A stretch of DNA of 64,000 bases from Parapedobacter indicus (GTDB lineage: Bacteria > Bacteroidota > Bacteroidia > Sphingobacteriales > Sphingobacteriaceae), in contig NZ_FOQO01000006.1 in NCBI RefSeq assembly GCF_900113765.1, positions 186,001 to 250,000 of the forward strand, given 5' to 3'. Under the pieces are notes generated by a model that made no database searches, was not told the DNA's origin, and saw nothing but the letters and a program-made list of their open reading frames with translations. How positions within the stretch are numbered: position 1 is the stretch's first letter; each line of letters opens with the position of its first letter. Positions 16,476 through 25,596 of the stretch are shown one piece after another. A program made the position numbers and the translations under genes.

Positions 16476-17711
16476 TTACTTGGGTTGAATAATTCGGTTA
16501 TAAAGTTCCTCGTTGTGGTCTACACAAGCCACAGCCTGTATGACGGCTTTCGGGTTATCTACGGTCATCGGATCCGCCGCCGTGTAATTGCGCATCCGAC
16601 ATCCGAAAAGCGAAATCGTTAGCCGCTTGTCACCTTTTACCCACAGAAAATCATAGGACTTTTCCAGATTTGTGAGTGCACCATTTCCTCCAGAAAAAGC
16701 CTCCACATTCGAAAGGGCTGTATGACCTTGCCCTTCGATGATGATGGGGCGTGTTTCTTCCAACGTGTTTCCCGCATTAGCGATGATAGAACCCTGCGCA
16801 ATCTGCCAGTTCCGGTTTTTGGTATTCGCCCCTTGCTTGAGGATCCCTACGGCAACACAGTCCAGGTTGAAGTTGGTCAGTTGTCCATAGCTTTCTTCAC
16901 CAAGGTGAATACCACCCCAGGTGGCAAACGTAAATATATCGATCAATTGGGCGTTGTCGGTATGATTAACGCTATATGCAAACGTTTTACGGTCTACTAC
17001 GGAATCAATAACCGCTTTCGAGAACCGGAATCCGATTTCACGCATAATGGCCGGATTGACGTGGCAATGCAAAAATCGGGGAATATCGTAGCAATAATCA
17101 ATACGGATGAACTCACCACTCAGCGGATACCCGTAACAGTGTTCGATCAGGATTAACTCACATTTAAACGTTGGATCGGCATTGAAATCCATTGCGACAT
17201 ATTCACCATAGAATGTCAAATCAGCCAACTTAACTCCCTGTGTAAACGCCGTTTTATTCACCTGTATCGTGGGAGGATAAGGAATGACTTCGGCCGGATT
17301 ATCGAGCTCCTGTTCGGAGTACCAAAACTGGATGCCTTCGATTCGCGTACCCGATTCCACCACAATAAACGGCTTGCTGGCGTCTGTAATGTTGAACACA
17401 CTACCTACCGGCCGCTTGGCATCCGGATGCCGCGTACCCCTTGGGGTGGGACCATTGGCCCCCACGAGCGAAACATTTTTCTTCAGCACGATCCCACCAT
17501 CAATGGGATAAGGTACTTCTACCGGTTCGATATACAGTGCTGCCCCGCTGCGGGTTGCCCAGTCTATCGCTTTCTGAAGGTTCTCGGCATTCACGGATGC
17601 GGCATTGGTAGGTAGCACCCCAAACTCCTGAATACTTTTCATCTGTGCCCATGCAGCTGATGATACACCAACTGCTAAAAAGAGCATAAGTACAAAACGT
17701 CTTTGTTTCAT
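16476..17711 (-). CDS. Secreted pectate-lyase-like beta-helix protein
   Basis: The 411-aa protein has a signal peptide ending SSAAWAQ. The N-terminus IQEFGVLPTNAASVNAENLQ followed by AIDWATRSGAALYIEP is the entry strand pattern of the pectate-lyase superfamily (Pectate_lyase_3) right-handed beta-helix. Repeated short strands fill the rest. Catalytic residues cannot be assigned, so it may be a lyase, a glycosidase or a binding protein. It sits between the GH99-like paralogue 1 gene (10-nt gap) and an unknown secreted protein (22-nt gap) and is almost certainly co-transcribed with GH92 and SusCD. Confidence 0.6.
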   Translation of the reverse strand: MKQRRFVLMLFLAVGVSSAAWAQMKSIQEFGVLPTNAASVNAENLQKAIDWATRSGAALYIEPVEVPYPIDGGIVLKKNVSLVGANGPTPRGTRHPDAKRPVGSVFNITDASKPFIVVESGTRIEGIQFWYSEQELDNPAEVIPYPPTIQVNKTAFTQGVKLADLTFYGEYVAMDFNADPTFKCELILIEHCYGYPLSGEFIRIDYCYDIPRFLHCHVNPAIMREIGFRFSKAVIDSVVDRKTFAYSVNHTDNAQLIDIFTFATWGGIHLGEESYGQLTNFNLDCVAVGILKQGANTKNRNWQIAQGSIIANAGNTLEETRPIIIEGQGHTALSNVEAFSGGNGALTNLEKSYDFLWVKGDKRLTISLFGCRMRNYTAADPMTVDNPKAVIQAVACVDHNEELYNRIIQPK

Positions 17712-17733
17712 GGATCTGGTATTTGATTACGGA

Positions 17734-18999
17734 TTAATTATGTTCCCAAATTTCTTTGATCGTATTTTCTTGGCCCTTACCCATCGGGCAGTTGGGGCTT
17801 TGTGTATTCGCGCGGTACCGGTTGGTATCGGCACCGGTGATGATACGGCTGCCGGGCATCTGCAAAAATCCATTCGGATCGGTTGTTCTCACCCAGTGGT
17901 AGGCGTAGTGGAGAAACTCGTTCCGGTACACTTCGGGCTGCTTATGAAACCAAGTAATCTCATCGTATCCCCACGCATAATGGTCCTTCCAGTTTGGCTC
18001 GTCCCGATGCTTGCTAATACCGAAATTATCAAACTCAACCAGGTACACGCCGTGATCGCAACTCCACCCGCTGGGGGTAATGCCCCCTACGGTTTCCCGG
18101 TAGATCCCATCGTAGTAACCTACCTCCAACTGTACCTGCTGCGGTTCGTTGATGATTTCCTTCAAACGGAGCGGGAAGGAAACGAAGTCAAACAGCAGCT
18201 TGCCATCCAGCACCATACCGCCATTGGGTAAATGGGAATCGCAGATTACCGTGCCGCGGCGGGCCACGGTCAATGCGGCCGTGCGGACATTGTCCAGCAG
18301 CTCCTTCCACGCGATCAACGCCTTCTCTCCCCCATCCATGGCCATCAATTGCGCCTGCCCGAAATGGATGGCTTCGATGCCCACTTCCATGTACCGGCGT
18401 GCCAGGTAATAAAAAAACAACCGGGTTTCTCTTTGGGTGATATCCGGCACACTGCTTCCCTTACGCCAGTGATCCACCAGACGGCCCTCGCGGTTGAGCA
18501 TCGACCGGTAGACGAAATTACGCTGTTCTACAGGTAGCCCGAATGCCTCGAACACCCATGCAGGAATCGCGATATCTTCCACTTTTTCGGTCACGATTTC
18601 AAAAATACCCGCCTGGAAGACCGCCGTACTGTCGTATGCATGGTAGTCGTCGATCGCCGCTTTGGCATTGGCCCAGAAAGAAGGCGTCTGGAAAAAATGC
18701 TCCTTCCCCCACGAGTAGATGGACCGGCCGATGAACTTTGCGCCGATGTGCTTCAACATGCGGTAGTCGTCGTCTTTATTCGGATAGGGGCCATCGTTGT
18801 AACACCCCTCACTGGCTACCACCTCAGCTTGCGTAATACTTCTGCTAAGGTAATTTTCCAGCACCTGCCGGGAGATAATGCCATTGGCAAAATTATAGGA
18901 TGAATCGCCCTTTGCCTGCTGCGCATGCGCGCAGTTACCTCTTGGCAGTGACAGCAAGCTGCAAACAAAAACAAGCGATATCCACGTACGTTTTCTCAT
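17734..18999 (-). CDS. Secreted protein of unknown family, possible TIM-barrel hydrolase
   Basis: The 421-aa protein has an N-terminal signal peptide (h-region WISLVFVCSLLSLP, cleavage near AHAQ). No family is recognised. Visible features are aromatic-rich segments, an IEAIHFGQAQLMAMDGGE stretch, GTVICDSHLPNGGM, and a C-terminal VYLVEFDNFG, in which acidic residues end presumed beta strands as in (beta/alpha)8 glycosidases. Its 11-nt and 22-nt gaps to GH92 and the beta-helix gene show it belongs to the same operon. A carbohydrate-active role is inferred from context only. Confidence 0.5.
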   Translation of the reverse strand: MRKRTWISLVFVCSLLSLPRGNCAHAQQAKGDSSYNFANGIISRQVLENYLSRSITQAEVVASEGCYNDGPYPNKDDDYRMLKHIGAKFIGRSIYSWGKEHFFQTPSFWANAKAAIDDYHAYDSTAVFQAGIFEIVTEKVEDIAIPAWVFEAFGLPVEQRNFVYRSMLNREGRLVDHWRKGSSVPDITQRETRLFFYYLARRYMEVGIEAIHFGQAQLMAMDGGEKALIAWKELLDNVRTAALTVARRGTVICDSHLPNGGMVLDGKLLFDFVSFPLRLKEIINEPQQVQLEVGYYDGIYRETVGGITPSGWSCDHGVYLVEFDNFGISKHRDEPNWKDHYAWGYDEITWFHKQPEVYRNEFLHYAYHWVRTTDPNGFLQMPGSRIITGADTNRYRANTQSPNCPMGKGQENTIKEIWEHN

Positions 19000-19010
19000 T
19001 CGCTTTTATG

Positions 19011-21272
19011 TTATTTCTGAGGTGCAATGCCCCACGATTTGTTGGCCTTGTCGCCCATCACCAACTCCAGCTTTCCGCCATTGATTAAATCGGTATGCGA
19101 CAACCATGGAGTATCCAGTGTCTTGCCATTCAGTTTGGCACGTTGGATGTATTTATTCGTATCTGACACATTTTCAGCAATTACCTCAAATAGTTTTCCA
19201 TTGGCGAGCTTGACCTGCGCCCGTTCAAATACCGGGCTTCCGATGGAGTACACCGGCGTGCCCGGCGTAACCGGGTAAAATCCTAATTTTGAAAAGACGA
19301 CAAATGCCGACATCCCGCCCCCGTCTTCGTCGCCCGGTACGCCCATCAGGTCGTTCCGGAACCATTCATTAAGCAAGGTCCGGATCCGTTTCTGCGTCTT
19401 CCACGGCTGGCCCGCATAGTTGTAAAGGTAAGGGATGTGCAGCGACGGCTCGTTGGCCATCGAAAACTGCCCTACGTTTCCGGTATGATCCGGAAGCTGT
19501 GCATAGAAGTCCTGTTTTGATTTACCCAAGGGCTGGTTGAACATATCATCCAGATTTTCAACAAATTTTTCTTTGCCCCCCATGAGTGCAATCAGGTCGG
19601 GAATGTTGTGCTGTACATCCCAACGGTAAATCCAGGCGTTGTTTTCGCCGTAATATCCCCTTGCACCCAGTCCGCCGGAAAATACATAGTCGAAGGGTTC
19701 GATAAATTCGCCCTTGTCATCCTTCGGGTGGAAAAAGTGGGTTTCAGGGTGGAATAGGTTCCGGTAATTAAAGGATTGTTTGAGGAAAAACTCATATTCT
19801 TCCTTTTTTCCGAGTGCTTTTGCGAGCTGCGCAAGACACCAGATGTCGTAAGAAGTGCCCAATGTCACGGCAACCGGCTGTCTTCTTTCGAAGTTGTTAA
19901 CCTCCGGAATGGTCTCTTTTTCGCCCTCTCTTAACGCCGGAATGTAGCCATGTTTTTTGAAAAATGCGTCCAGTTCGCCTGCCGGTGCACCCGACCAGGG
20001 TGCCAGCGTTTTTTCGGTAATTGCGCCTTTTGCCGCTTGGTAGGCTTTCTCCAGATCAAAGCCTTTCAATCCTTTCACGTAAGCATCCAGCAGCGTCGCT
20101 ACCCCGTGGTTGGAATTCATCCGCCGGCTGTCGCCGTTGATTTCCGGAAACGTAGGCAACCAGAAATGCTCCATTTGCTCGGCCATCGTTACAAATGAAT
20201 GAAGGATGTGCTCTTCTTTTTTGGAATCGATCAATACATTTAGCGGATGATGTGCCCGGTAGGCGTCCCAGATCCAATCGTCCGTGTAAAAAGGGATGCC
20301 CTTGTCGGCATGCACACGCCCATCGAATGCACTGAAATAGCGGCCGTCTTCTGAAATATTCACCGGCCGCTCAAACGTGCGGTATAGAGATGTGTAAAAA
20401 ACAGCTTTGTCGTTGTCGGTACCTCCGGTTACTTCAATTTTGCCAAGTGCATCGTTCCATACTTTCTTACCGGCTTCCTGCAATGCCGTCAGGTCGTAAT
20501 TTTTTATTTCGCGGTGTACATTTTTCCGGGCCTGGTCCGCATCAATGAAAGAGATGCCATACCGCAGGCGCAGCGTTTCGGTACCGTCACCAAACTGAAG
20601 GACGACACAGGCGCTCCGCCCTTCGGCCACTGTGCCCTCGGTTAGCTTTCCGTCCCGCAAGACAGACACCTTGCGGGGTGCGACCTCGGGCTCCAGGTAA
20701 ATATAAACATGGGTGCGGTTGCCGATGTCCTGGTACCCCGATAATGCCTTTCCGTCCCATTTCAGGGTTCCATTACGTGAATTTATCGCCAGGAATACCG
20801 ACTCATCCCGTTCAAAATCGAACTGATATAAGGCAGACTGATGGGATGGTGCAAAGCCCACCTCAATCTGCTGCTCATCCAGGTACACCGAATAAGCGTA
20901 AGGCCTGATGTCTTCGTTGTCGTAGCTATAGGAAACAACGGGCTGCAAGGCTGCCGTACTTTCCTGAAAAGGACTTAAATTGAAAGCCGAACTACCCCGG
21001 TGGCTGGTAATAATCAGCGGGAGCCCCCGCAACCGGTCGCCCGTGTAGTCATGCCGCTCGGGATAAACGCGTAGGAAACTATTGGGGAGGTGAACGGTAG
21101 GATAGGTTGGCACCAACAGGTGGCTGATGTTGCCCATGTAGGGGTTCACATACGCCACCGGCGATTTGTCATCCGCCACCGATTGGCCACGGCCTGCCAT
21201 TGCTCCCCCCAGAAATAAACAGATAAAAAAAATGAGTGTTACTTTTTTGTTCGTCATACTATCGGCTATCAT
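19011..21272 (-). CDS. GH92 family exo-alpha-mannosidase, copy 1
   Basis: The product has 753 aa with a signal peptide (MTNKKVTLIFFICLFLGGA...). An N-terminal beta-sandwich begins SPVAYVNPYMGNISHLL. The (alpha/alpha)6 barrel has PFYTDDWIWDAYRAHHPLNV, NGDSRRMNSNHG and GVPGDEDGGGMSAFVVFSKLG, the calcium-dependent GH92 active-site region. GH92 enzymes release mannose from alpha-mannosides with inversion. The GDEDGGGMSAF variant differs from the GNEDCGQLSAW form of the second copy, so the two are distinct clades. AAGGA precedes the ATG at 21272; an ATG at 21257 is also possible. It is probably periplasmic. Confidence 0.9.
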   Translation of the reverse strand: MIADSMTNKKVTLIFFICLFLGGAMAGRGQSVADDKSPVAYVNPYMGNISHLLVPTYPTVHLPNSFLRVYPERHDYTGDRLRGLPLIITSHRGSSAFNLSPFQESTAALQPVVSYSYDNEDIRPYAYSVYLDEQQIEVGFAPSHQSALYQFDFERDESVFLAINSRNGTLKWDGKALSGYQDIGNRTHVYIYLEPEVAPRKVSVLRDGKLTEGTVAEGRSACVVLQFGDGTETLRLRYGISFIDADQARKNVHREIKNYDLTALQEAGKKVWNDALGKIEVTGGTDNDKAVFYTSLYRTFERPVNISEDGRYFSAFDGRVHADKGIPFYTDDWIWDAYRAHHPLNVLIDSKKEEHILHSFVTMAEQMEHFWLPTFPEINGDSRRMNSNHGVATLLDAYVKGLKGFDLEKAYQAAKGAITEKTLAPWSGAPAGELDAFFKKHGYIPALREGEKETIPEVNNFERRQPVAVTLGTSYDIWCLAQLAKALGKKEEYEFFLKQSFNYRNLFHPETHFFHPKDDKGEFIEPFDYVFSGGLGARGYYGENNAWIYRWDVQHNIPDLIALMGGKEKFVENLDDMFNQPLGKSKQDFYAQLPDHTGNVGQFSMANEPSLHIPYLYNYAGQPWKTQKRIRTLLNEWFRNDLMGVPGDEDGGGMSAFVVFSKLGFYPVTPGTPVYSIGSPVFERAQVKLANGKLFEVIAENVSDTNKYIQRAKLNGKTLDTPWLSHTDLINGGKLELVMGDKANKSWGIAPQK

Positions 21273-21305
21273 ATTTATATATTGTCCTTATTATTGTTTG
21301 CAAGG

Positions 21306-22643
21306 TTATCGGTCGGGTTTAGTCGATCCGTATCCCGATTCACCATGAAACCAATTGGCCGCTTGTCCGGTAAGCCACAGGTAATGGTCTGATGGTAAAT
21401 CCTGTTCAATGCCCATAAATTGGAGCGAGCCATTAAGTGGCACTTCGTTCTCACGCGCACATTTAAAAATGGCGGTCCCTTCATCCACTTCATCAAACAT
21501 GGCAACATACAGCGATGCTGCCCCGGCCCCTTTTGTCCCGGCTACCTGCTTCCACAGGAAATCTCCTTTTAACCGTGGAATCGAATTATATTGAGAGGGA
21601 TCGTTGTGCATATTGCCCCAGCTGAATCCCGGGAATACCAAGGGTACATAATCCACACCGTTTTGCTTACACCACATCAAATCGGTGACCATCGTGCCCG
21701 CCGCGTTATTGTAGCTATCGTTATCATATCGCCCCACTGCCCAGGGTAGGACGATATCTACTTTTTTGACGAGCTCGAGCAAGGCTGGATCATTCTCAGT
21801 ATCTCGGTCTAACGTACGCCAATAATACGGTACACCTAGCATGATGGACACCTTATTAGAAGGACCCTTTAGCCGGTCGACCAACCGGCTTACGTCGCTG
21901 ATGGAATACTGCCGGTTATCATTAAATCCCACGCCCCATATGGTCACAAGGGGTTTTCCGTTGTGCCGGAGATATGTGGGATGCTCGAAATTATTAAACA
22001 GATCGAATGTTTGCTGCAGTTCGTTCCAATCCTCTTCCAGATACGCCACATCCGCACTGCTCGAACCGCTCAGGTCGTACATCACACTGATTGCCCGCTC
22101 GTATTTCTTTGCCGCCTTCAAGGCATTGGCCAACACCTGATTGAAATGTCTCTTTCCGGCTGGATTGGATGGTTTAATCTCGGCCACAAACCGTTGCATA
22201 TGCACACCGTCCAATCCGTATTCTTTCATCCATTTGAAGTGGAGGTCCACACTCGCTTCGTCATAGGGGCTATACAGATACGCATCCGAGCCATCTGCAT
22301 ATTGGAAGGGGGATTTATAAGTTTTCGTGTATTCCGTAACATCCGGCCAAAAGTCAATGTTGGTGACACCGGGCTTAAACGTACTGTTAGGCCCTTGGTA
22401 ATGATACCAACCCCGGTTCGAGTCATCCCCTTCTGCAGCAAACCAACCTTGGTATCCAGCCATAACCAATCCGGTATACGATGTATACAAACATCCCGTT
22501 TCGTCGTATACCGTTTCGGGGATTTCCGAAGTCTCCTCATCCGGGTCCGGAGCAGGTTTGCTATCCTTGGAGCAGGCGGCTCCTAAAAGAACCACACAAA
22601 CAAAGAGGGTCGAGTTGAAAAATTGGTTGCATTGAATCCGCAT
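21306..22643 (-). CDS. GH99/GH71-like lipoprotein glycosidase, paralogue 2
   Basis: The product has 445 aa. A lipoprotein signal with lipobox LGAAC (Cys about 25) is followed by a Pro/Asp/Glu-rich tether (DSKPAPDPDEETSE) typical of surface-exposed Bacteroidota lipoproteins. The catalytic domain then follows the same plan as paralogue 1: YTGLVMAGYQGWFAAEGDDS, HFKWMKEYGLDGVHMQRF, VTIWGVGFND, FDEVDEGTAIFK. It is the closest of the three to paralogue 1 and the only one with a clear lipobox, so it may act at the cell surface while its paralogue works in the periplasm. It lies between DUF3823 and GH92. Confidence 0.75.
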   Translation of the reverse strand: MRIQCNQFFNSTLFVCVVLLGAACSKDSKPAPDPDEETSEIPETVYDETGCLYTSYTGLVMAGYQGWFAAEGDDSNRGWYHYQGPNSTFKPGVTNIDFWPDVTEYTKTYKSPFQYADGSDAYLYSPYDEASVDLHFKWMKEYGLDGVHMQRFVAEIKPSNPAGKRHFNQVLANALKAAKKYERAISVMYDLSGSSSADVAYLEEDWNELQQTFDLFNNFEHPTYLRHNGKPLVTIWGVGFNDNRQYSISDVSRLVDRLKGPSNKVSIMLGVPYYWRTLDRDTENDPALLELVKKVDIVLPWAVGRYDNDSYNNAAGTMVTDLMWCKQNGVDYVPLVFPGFSWGNMHNDPSQYNSIPRLKGDFLWKQVAGTKGAGAASLYVAMFDEVDEGTAIFKCARENEVPLNGSLQFMGIEQDLPSDHYLWLTGQAANWFHGESGYGSTKPDR

Positions 22644-22666
22644 AATTGAAAGCTTATGGCACTAAA

Positions 22667-22702
22667 AATGGTTGCCCACCACGTTCGTGATGAACAACCA
22701 TT
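22667..22702 (-). repeat. Stem-loop between the SusCD-DUF3823 block and the hydrolase genes
   Basis: AATGGTTG (22667-22674) pairs perfectly with CAACCATT (22695-22702), and the loop contains a nested CACG-TT-CGTG. It lies 24 nt before the ATG of GH99-like paralogue 2. It may mark an RNA processing site that sets different expression of binding and enzyme genes. Confidence 0.5.
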
Positions 22703-22807
22703 CAAGCTGAAACTACCCTGTTGATCATCACTTAATTCAGCGCAATTAACTAAACTCATTACGTTCAAGTGATCATCGTTGGGCATACTCATTTAAAACA
22801 ACGCCTG

Positions 22808-23548
22808 CTATCGGGGAACATCCACCCTCACAATCTCTGTATAATTATATTTCCGATTCGCATCGTTCACGTTAGCCCCCAAACGGACGTAATACGTATA
22901 ACCCGCTTTTACAGGTAATGGGCCGATGGTATACACATTGCTGGTTTCGGAATCACCCACCTCGTCTTGCCACGATTTGTTGATTTGTATCCGTTTGTTG
23001 GAATACTCACCAATGTCAATGTTACTATTCGCACCTGCACCACAAAACGTCGTGAGGCTCAGGAATGGCTTGATCTCAACGAGATTCGGCAATCCCGTAC
23101 GAATCGGAGCCTTGAGCCGGCAACTCATAAAAAGGTTGGTTCCTTCTAAGTGAGTCTCAAAATCAAGCAATTGCAGGTACGGCGTCACGGTAAATTCCTG
23201 TTCCGTCGTTCCGTTCAGGGTAACGTTTTTTACGGTATCGGTAACCGGCCAGAACGGGCCACCGTAGGGAAGCATGTCGTAGGTTCCGGCAAACAGTTTA
23301 CTGTTGTTATAGGAACCATCCTGCTTCACCGGCAAATTTTGGTTGGTCGGCTCCGAGGCCGTCCAGCTTCGTTCCCAGATACGGATGCTCCAGTCGTTTT
23401 GCGAGGAGAGCAGATTTTCCCCGGTGTATGAATCAATGACACGTCCGTGGATACGTGCACTCGGAGCATCCCAGTTGTCGGCCTTGTAACACGAGGTAAC
23501 CGACAATAGCATTACGCCTAAAATTGAATAGATGATTAACTTCTTCAT
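22808..23548 (-). CDS. DUF3823 surface lipoprotein (SusE/F-position glycan-binding protein)
   Basis: The product has 246 aa. The signal ends LLSVTSC (lipobox Cys about 20). An N-terminal Ig-like strand set (ARIHGRVIDSYTGENLL) and a second beta domain (VYTIGPLPVKAGYTYYVRLGA) are the DUF3823 pattern. Such lipoproteins follow susD in many glycan loci and are presumed surface glycan-binding proteins. It starts 22 nt after susD. Confidence 0.85.
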   Translation of the reverse strand: MKKLIIYSILGVMLLSVTSCYKADNWDAPSARIHGRVIDSYTGENLLSSQNDWSIRIWERSWTASEPTNQNLPVKQDGSYNNSKLFAGTYDMLPYGGPFWPVTDTVKNVTLNGTTEQEFTVTPYLQLLDFETHLEGTNLFMSCRLKAPIRTGLPNLVEIKPFLSLTTFCGAGANSNIDIGEYSNKRIQINKSWQDEVGDSETSNVYTIGPLPVKAGYTYYVRLGANVNDANRKYNYTEIVRVDVPR

Positions 23549-23570
23549 AATACTTGTATCAACACGTTAA

Positions 23571-25499
23571 CTAATAAAGCGGATTCTGTGGCAGCAAGTT
23601 ATTGTTCTTGCCGATTTCACCCCAGGGAATCGGTTCATAATAACAACTCTTGGAGGCATTCCATTGGCGATTAAACCGGTTGTCTTCGTCGAGGTAAATG
23701 TATTTCCCTTCGTCGGCCACATAATAACAACTCAGTAGCCGTTGCCGGAAATTGTTTAGGATCTGGTCAGCCGTCCGCCAGCGGCGGATGTCCCACCACC
23801 AGTGGTTTTCAGCATACAGTTCGCGTGCGCGTTCATCGCGGATAAACTGCAGCGATTTTTCGAGCGAATAGGTGTAGTTCGCCTTATTGATGCTACCGAT
23901 GTTGGTCATCGTCATATCGATTGCCGGACGGACCACCTTGGCACCTGCACGTTCGCGGATCTTCGCAATGTAATCGAAGGCTTCCTCGCGTTTACCCAAT
24001 TCGTACAGCGCTTCGGCGGTATTCAGGTAAACCTCACCCAAACGGAACACCACCCAAGACTGATCGCTTCTCCAGTCCCGGACATCAGCGGTCGCCATGT
24101 CAGGGTTGATGTACTTGCGGATAAACGCCGACCCGAACGCATTATTCTCGCCGCCTTGATCCTCGAAATTCCCATGTGCACCGGTAATGGTATAGGTCAC
24201 GCCGTTGATTTCGGTGGTCCAGCCCTTACCGCCCAAAATGCGGTTGCCGTTGCTGTTGATCGGTGCCGAGTTCACACCACGTTGGATATCAGTGGCGACA
24301 CCGTCGAACGTCCGGTAGATGCCGCGCTGGATGCTGAACGTCTTTCCCCGCAACTCATCCCCGTCCAGGTACATGGTACCACGCGCACGGGGTTCCATTC
24401 CATCGCGGATGTCACCCCGGCTGTCAAAGCGAACGGGGGTTCCGTCCGGATTGGTGTAGGCCGGCATGTCGTACAATTCCATGAAGTCGAGTGGCACGAA
24501 GCTTTCTGCACCGACAAAGGAGGACATATCGGGTGCCGGAGACATCAATGCGTCGTAATTATGTTGCAACGCGTTGCCACGCGGCGAATTTCTATTGTAT
24601 TCTTTGAGAAAAATGGTTTCCGGCGAACTATCGTCAAGGAACAGCCTGGCAAAATTGGTTGCTTTGTCTTCAAGTTTGTTATACAGCGAATAAGGACCCG
24701 TTTCTACCACTTTCCCGGCTGCTACCGCATACTCGAAGAACTCATTTGCCTGTGAAGGCTCCATGCCTGCCAAGCCTTGCTGGGTAGCAAGTTCAGTGGC
24801 CTTAAATCCCAGTGATTCGGTATATTTTGCAACGGAACCGGCGTACAACATCGCGCGAGACATCAAGGCGGCGGCTACATATTTATTGGCACGGCCGGTT
24901 TCTTTTGTATCGCTTAACATGTTATCAATCGCAAATTGCAGGTCGTCGTGAATGAATTTCCATGTATCGTACTCCGTATTACGTGACACGTTCAATACCT
25001 CAGAACTTGCCAGCGGATCCTGGACTTCGGTTACGATCGGAACCCCGCCGTAACGCTTCGCCATGCCGAAATAGAAATAAGCCCGCAGGAAATGGGCTTC
25101 GCCCATCAACTTATTAAACGTCTCGTCGGGGAACTTGTCTTTATAGTTCGGGAAACTTTGGATAAAGTTATTCACTTCGCGGATGCGGTCGTACGGCCAG
25201 TAGCCGAACCCATCGTTATCGACACTGATCCAGGTATTGAAATACTCGCCGCTCATGGCACCCTGGCTGTTTTTCTCTGTACCCCAGTCGTTTTTACGGT
25301 AGCCGTCGTTCGCGTAATACTGAAAATCTTCAATGGGCAGCCAATTGTAAAGCCCGGTGAAGTACATCTTTACGCCGTATTCGGTTCCGAAAAGTTCCGG
25401 CTCACCCATGATCCCTTTCGGCTCCAAATCCAATTGCCGGCATTGGGAGAATACGAGCGCACCTAACAGTGCGATATATGCTAACAATCTCTTTTTCAT
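23571..25499 (-). CDS. susD-like: SusD/RagB-family surface glycan-binding lipoprotein
   Basis: The product has 642 aa. Lipobox LVFSQC is at about residue 19. The helical SusD fold is shown by FLRAYFYFGMAKRYGGVPIVTE (TPR region), LGEVYLNTAEALYELGKREEAFDYI and the C-terminal RDERARELYAENHWWWDIRRW, all diagnostic of RagB/SusD. It caps the SusC pore and captures oligosaccharides. It follows susC by 97 nt, a gap filled by the third copy of the intergenic repeat element, which is unusual within a susCD pair. Confidence 0.95.
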   Translation of the reverse strand: MKKRLLAYIALLGALVFSQCRQLDLEPKGIMGEPELFGTEYGVKMYFTGLYNWLPIEDFQYYANDGYRKNDWGTEKNSQGAMSGEYFNTWISVDNDGFGYWPYDRIREVNNFIQSFPNYKDKFPDETFNKLMGEAHFLRAYFYFGMAKRYGGVPIVTEVQDPLASSEVLNVSRNTEYDTWKFIHDDLQFAIDNMLSDTKETGRANKYVAAALMSRAMLYAGSVAKYTESLGFKATELATQQGLAGMEPSQANEFFEYAVAAGKVVETGPYSLYNKLEDKATNFARLFLDDSSPETIFLKEYNRNSPRGNALQHNYDALMSPAPDMSSFVGAESFVPLDFMELYDMPAYTNPDGTPVRFDSRGDIRDGMEPRARGTMYLDGDELRGKTFSIQRGIYRTFDGVATDIQRGVNSAPINSNGNRILGGKGWTTEINGVTYTITGAHGNFEDQGGENNAFGSAFIRKYINPDMATADVRDWRSDQSWVVFRLGEVYLNTAEALYELGKREEAFDYIAKIRERAGAKVVRPAIDMTMTNIGSINKANYTYSLEKSLQFIRDERARELYAENHWWWDIRRWRTADQILNNFRQRLLSCYYVADEGKYIYLDEDNRFNRQWNASKSCYYEPIPWGEIGKNNNLLPQNPLY

Positions 25500-25520
25500 C
25501 AGAAAATAATTTATTTTAAT

Positions 25521-25585
25521 GGCCTAATGGAACCTGCATTTTCATCGCCTTTTTAGTCAGTAGGCGCTGACATGGCAGGTTTCAT
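25521..25585 (-). repeat. Intergenic inverted-repeat element, copy 3 (between susC and susD)
   Basis: Arms AACCTGC (25531-25537) and GCAGGTT (25575-25581) with an inner GGCG/CGCC pair, nearly identical to copy 1. On the minus strand it contains the tiny frame MKPAMSAPTD, starting at the outer arm. It begins 12 nt after the susC stop. Confidence 0.75.
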
Positions 25586-25596
25586 CTTCATAATTT

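Noticed and set aside
23802..24755. 317-codon plus-strand frame
   Set aside because: It is fully inside and opposite the susD-like gene, which has strong family motifs; the reverse frame is a by-product of codon use.
11961..25585. The three intergenic repeats as insertion-sequence ends
   Set aside because: No transposase lies between any pair, copies are 65-125 bp and in the same orientation; a small REP/MITE-like or regulatory element fits better.
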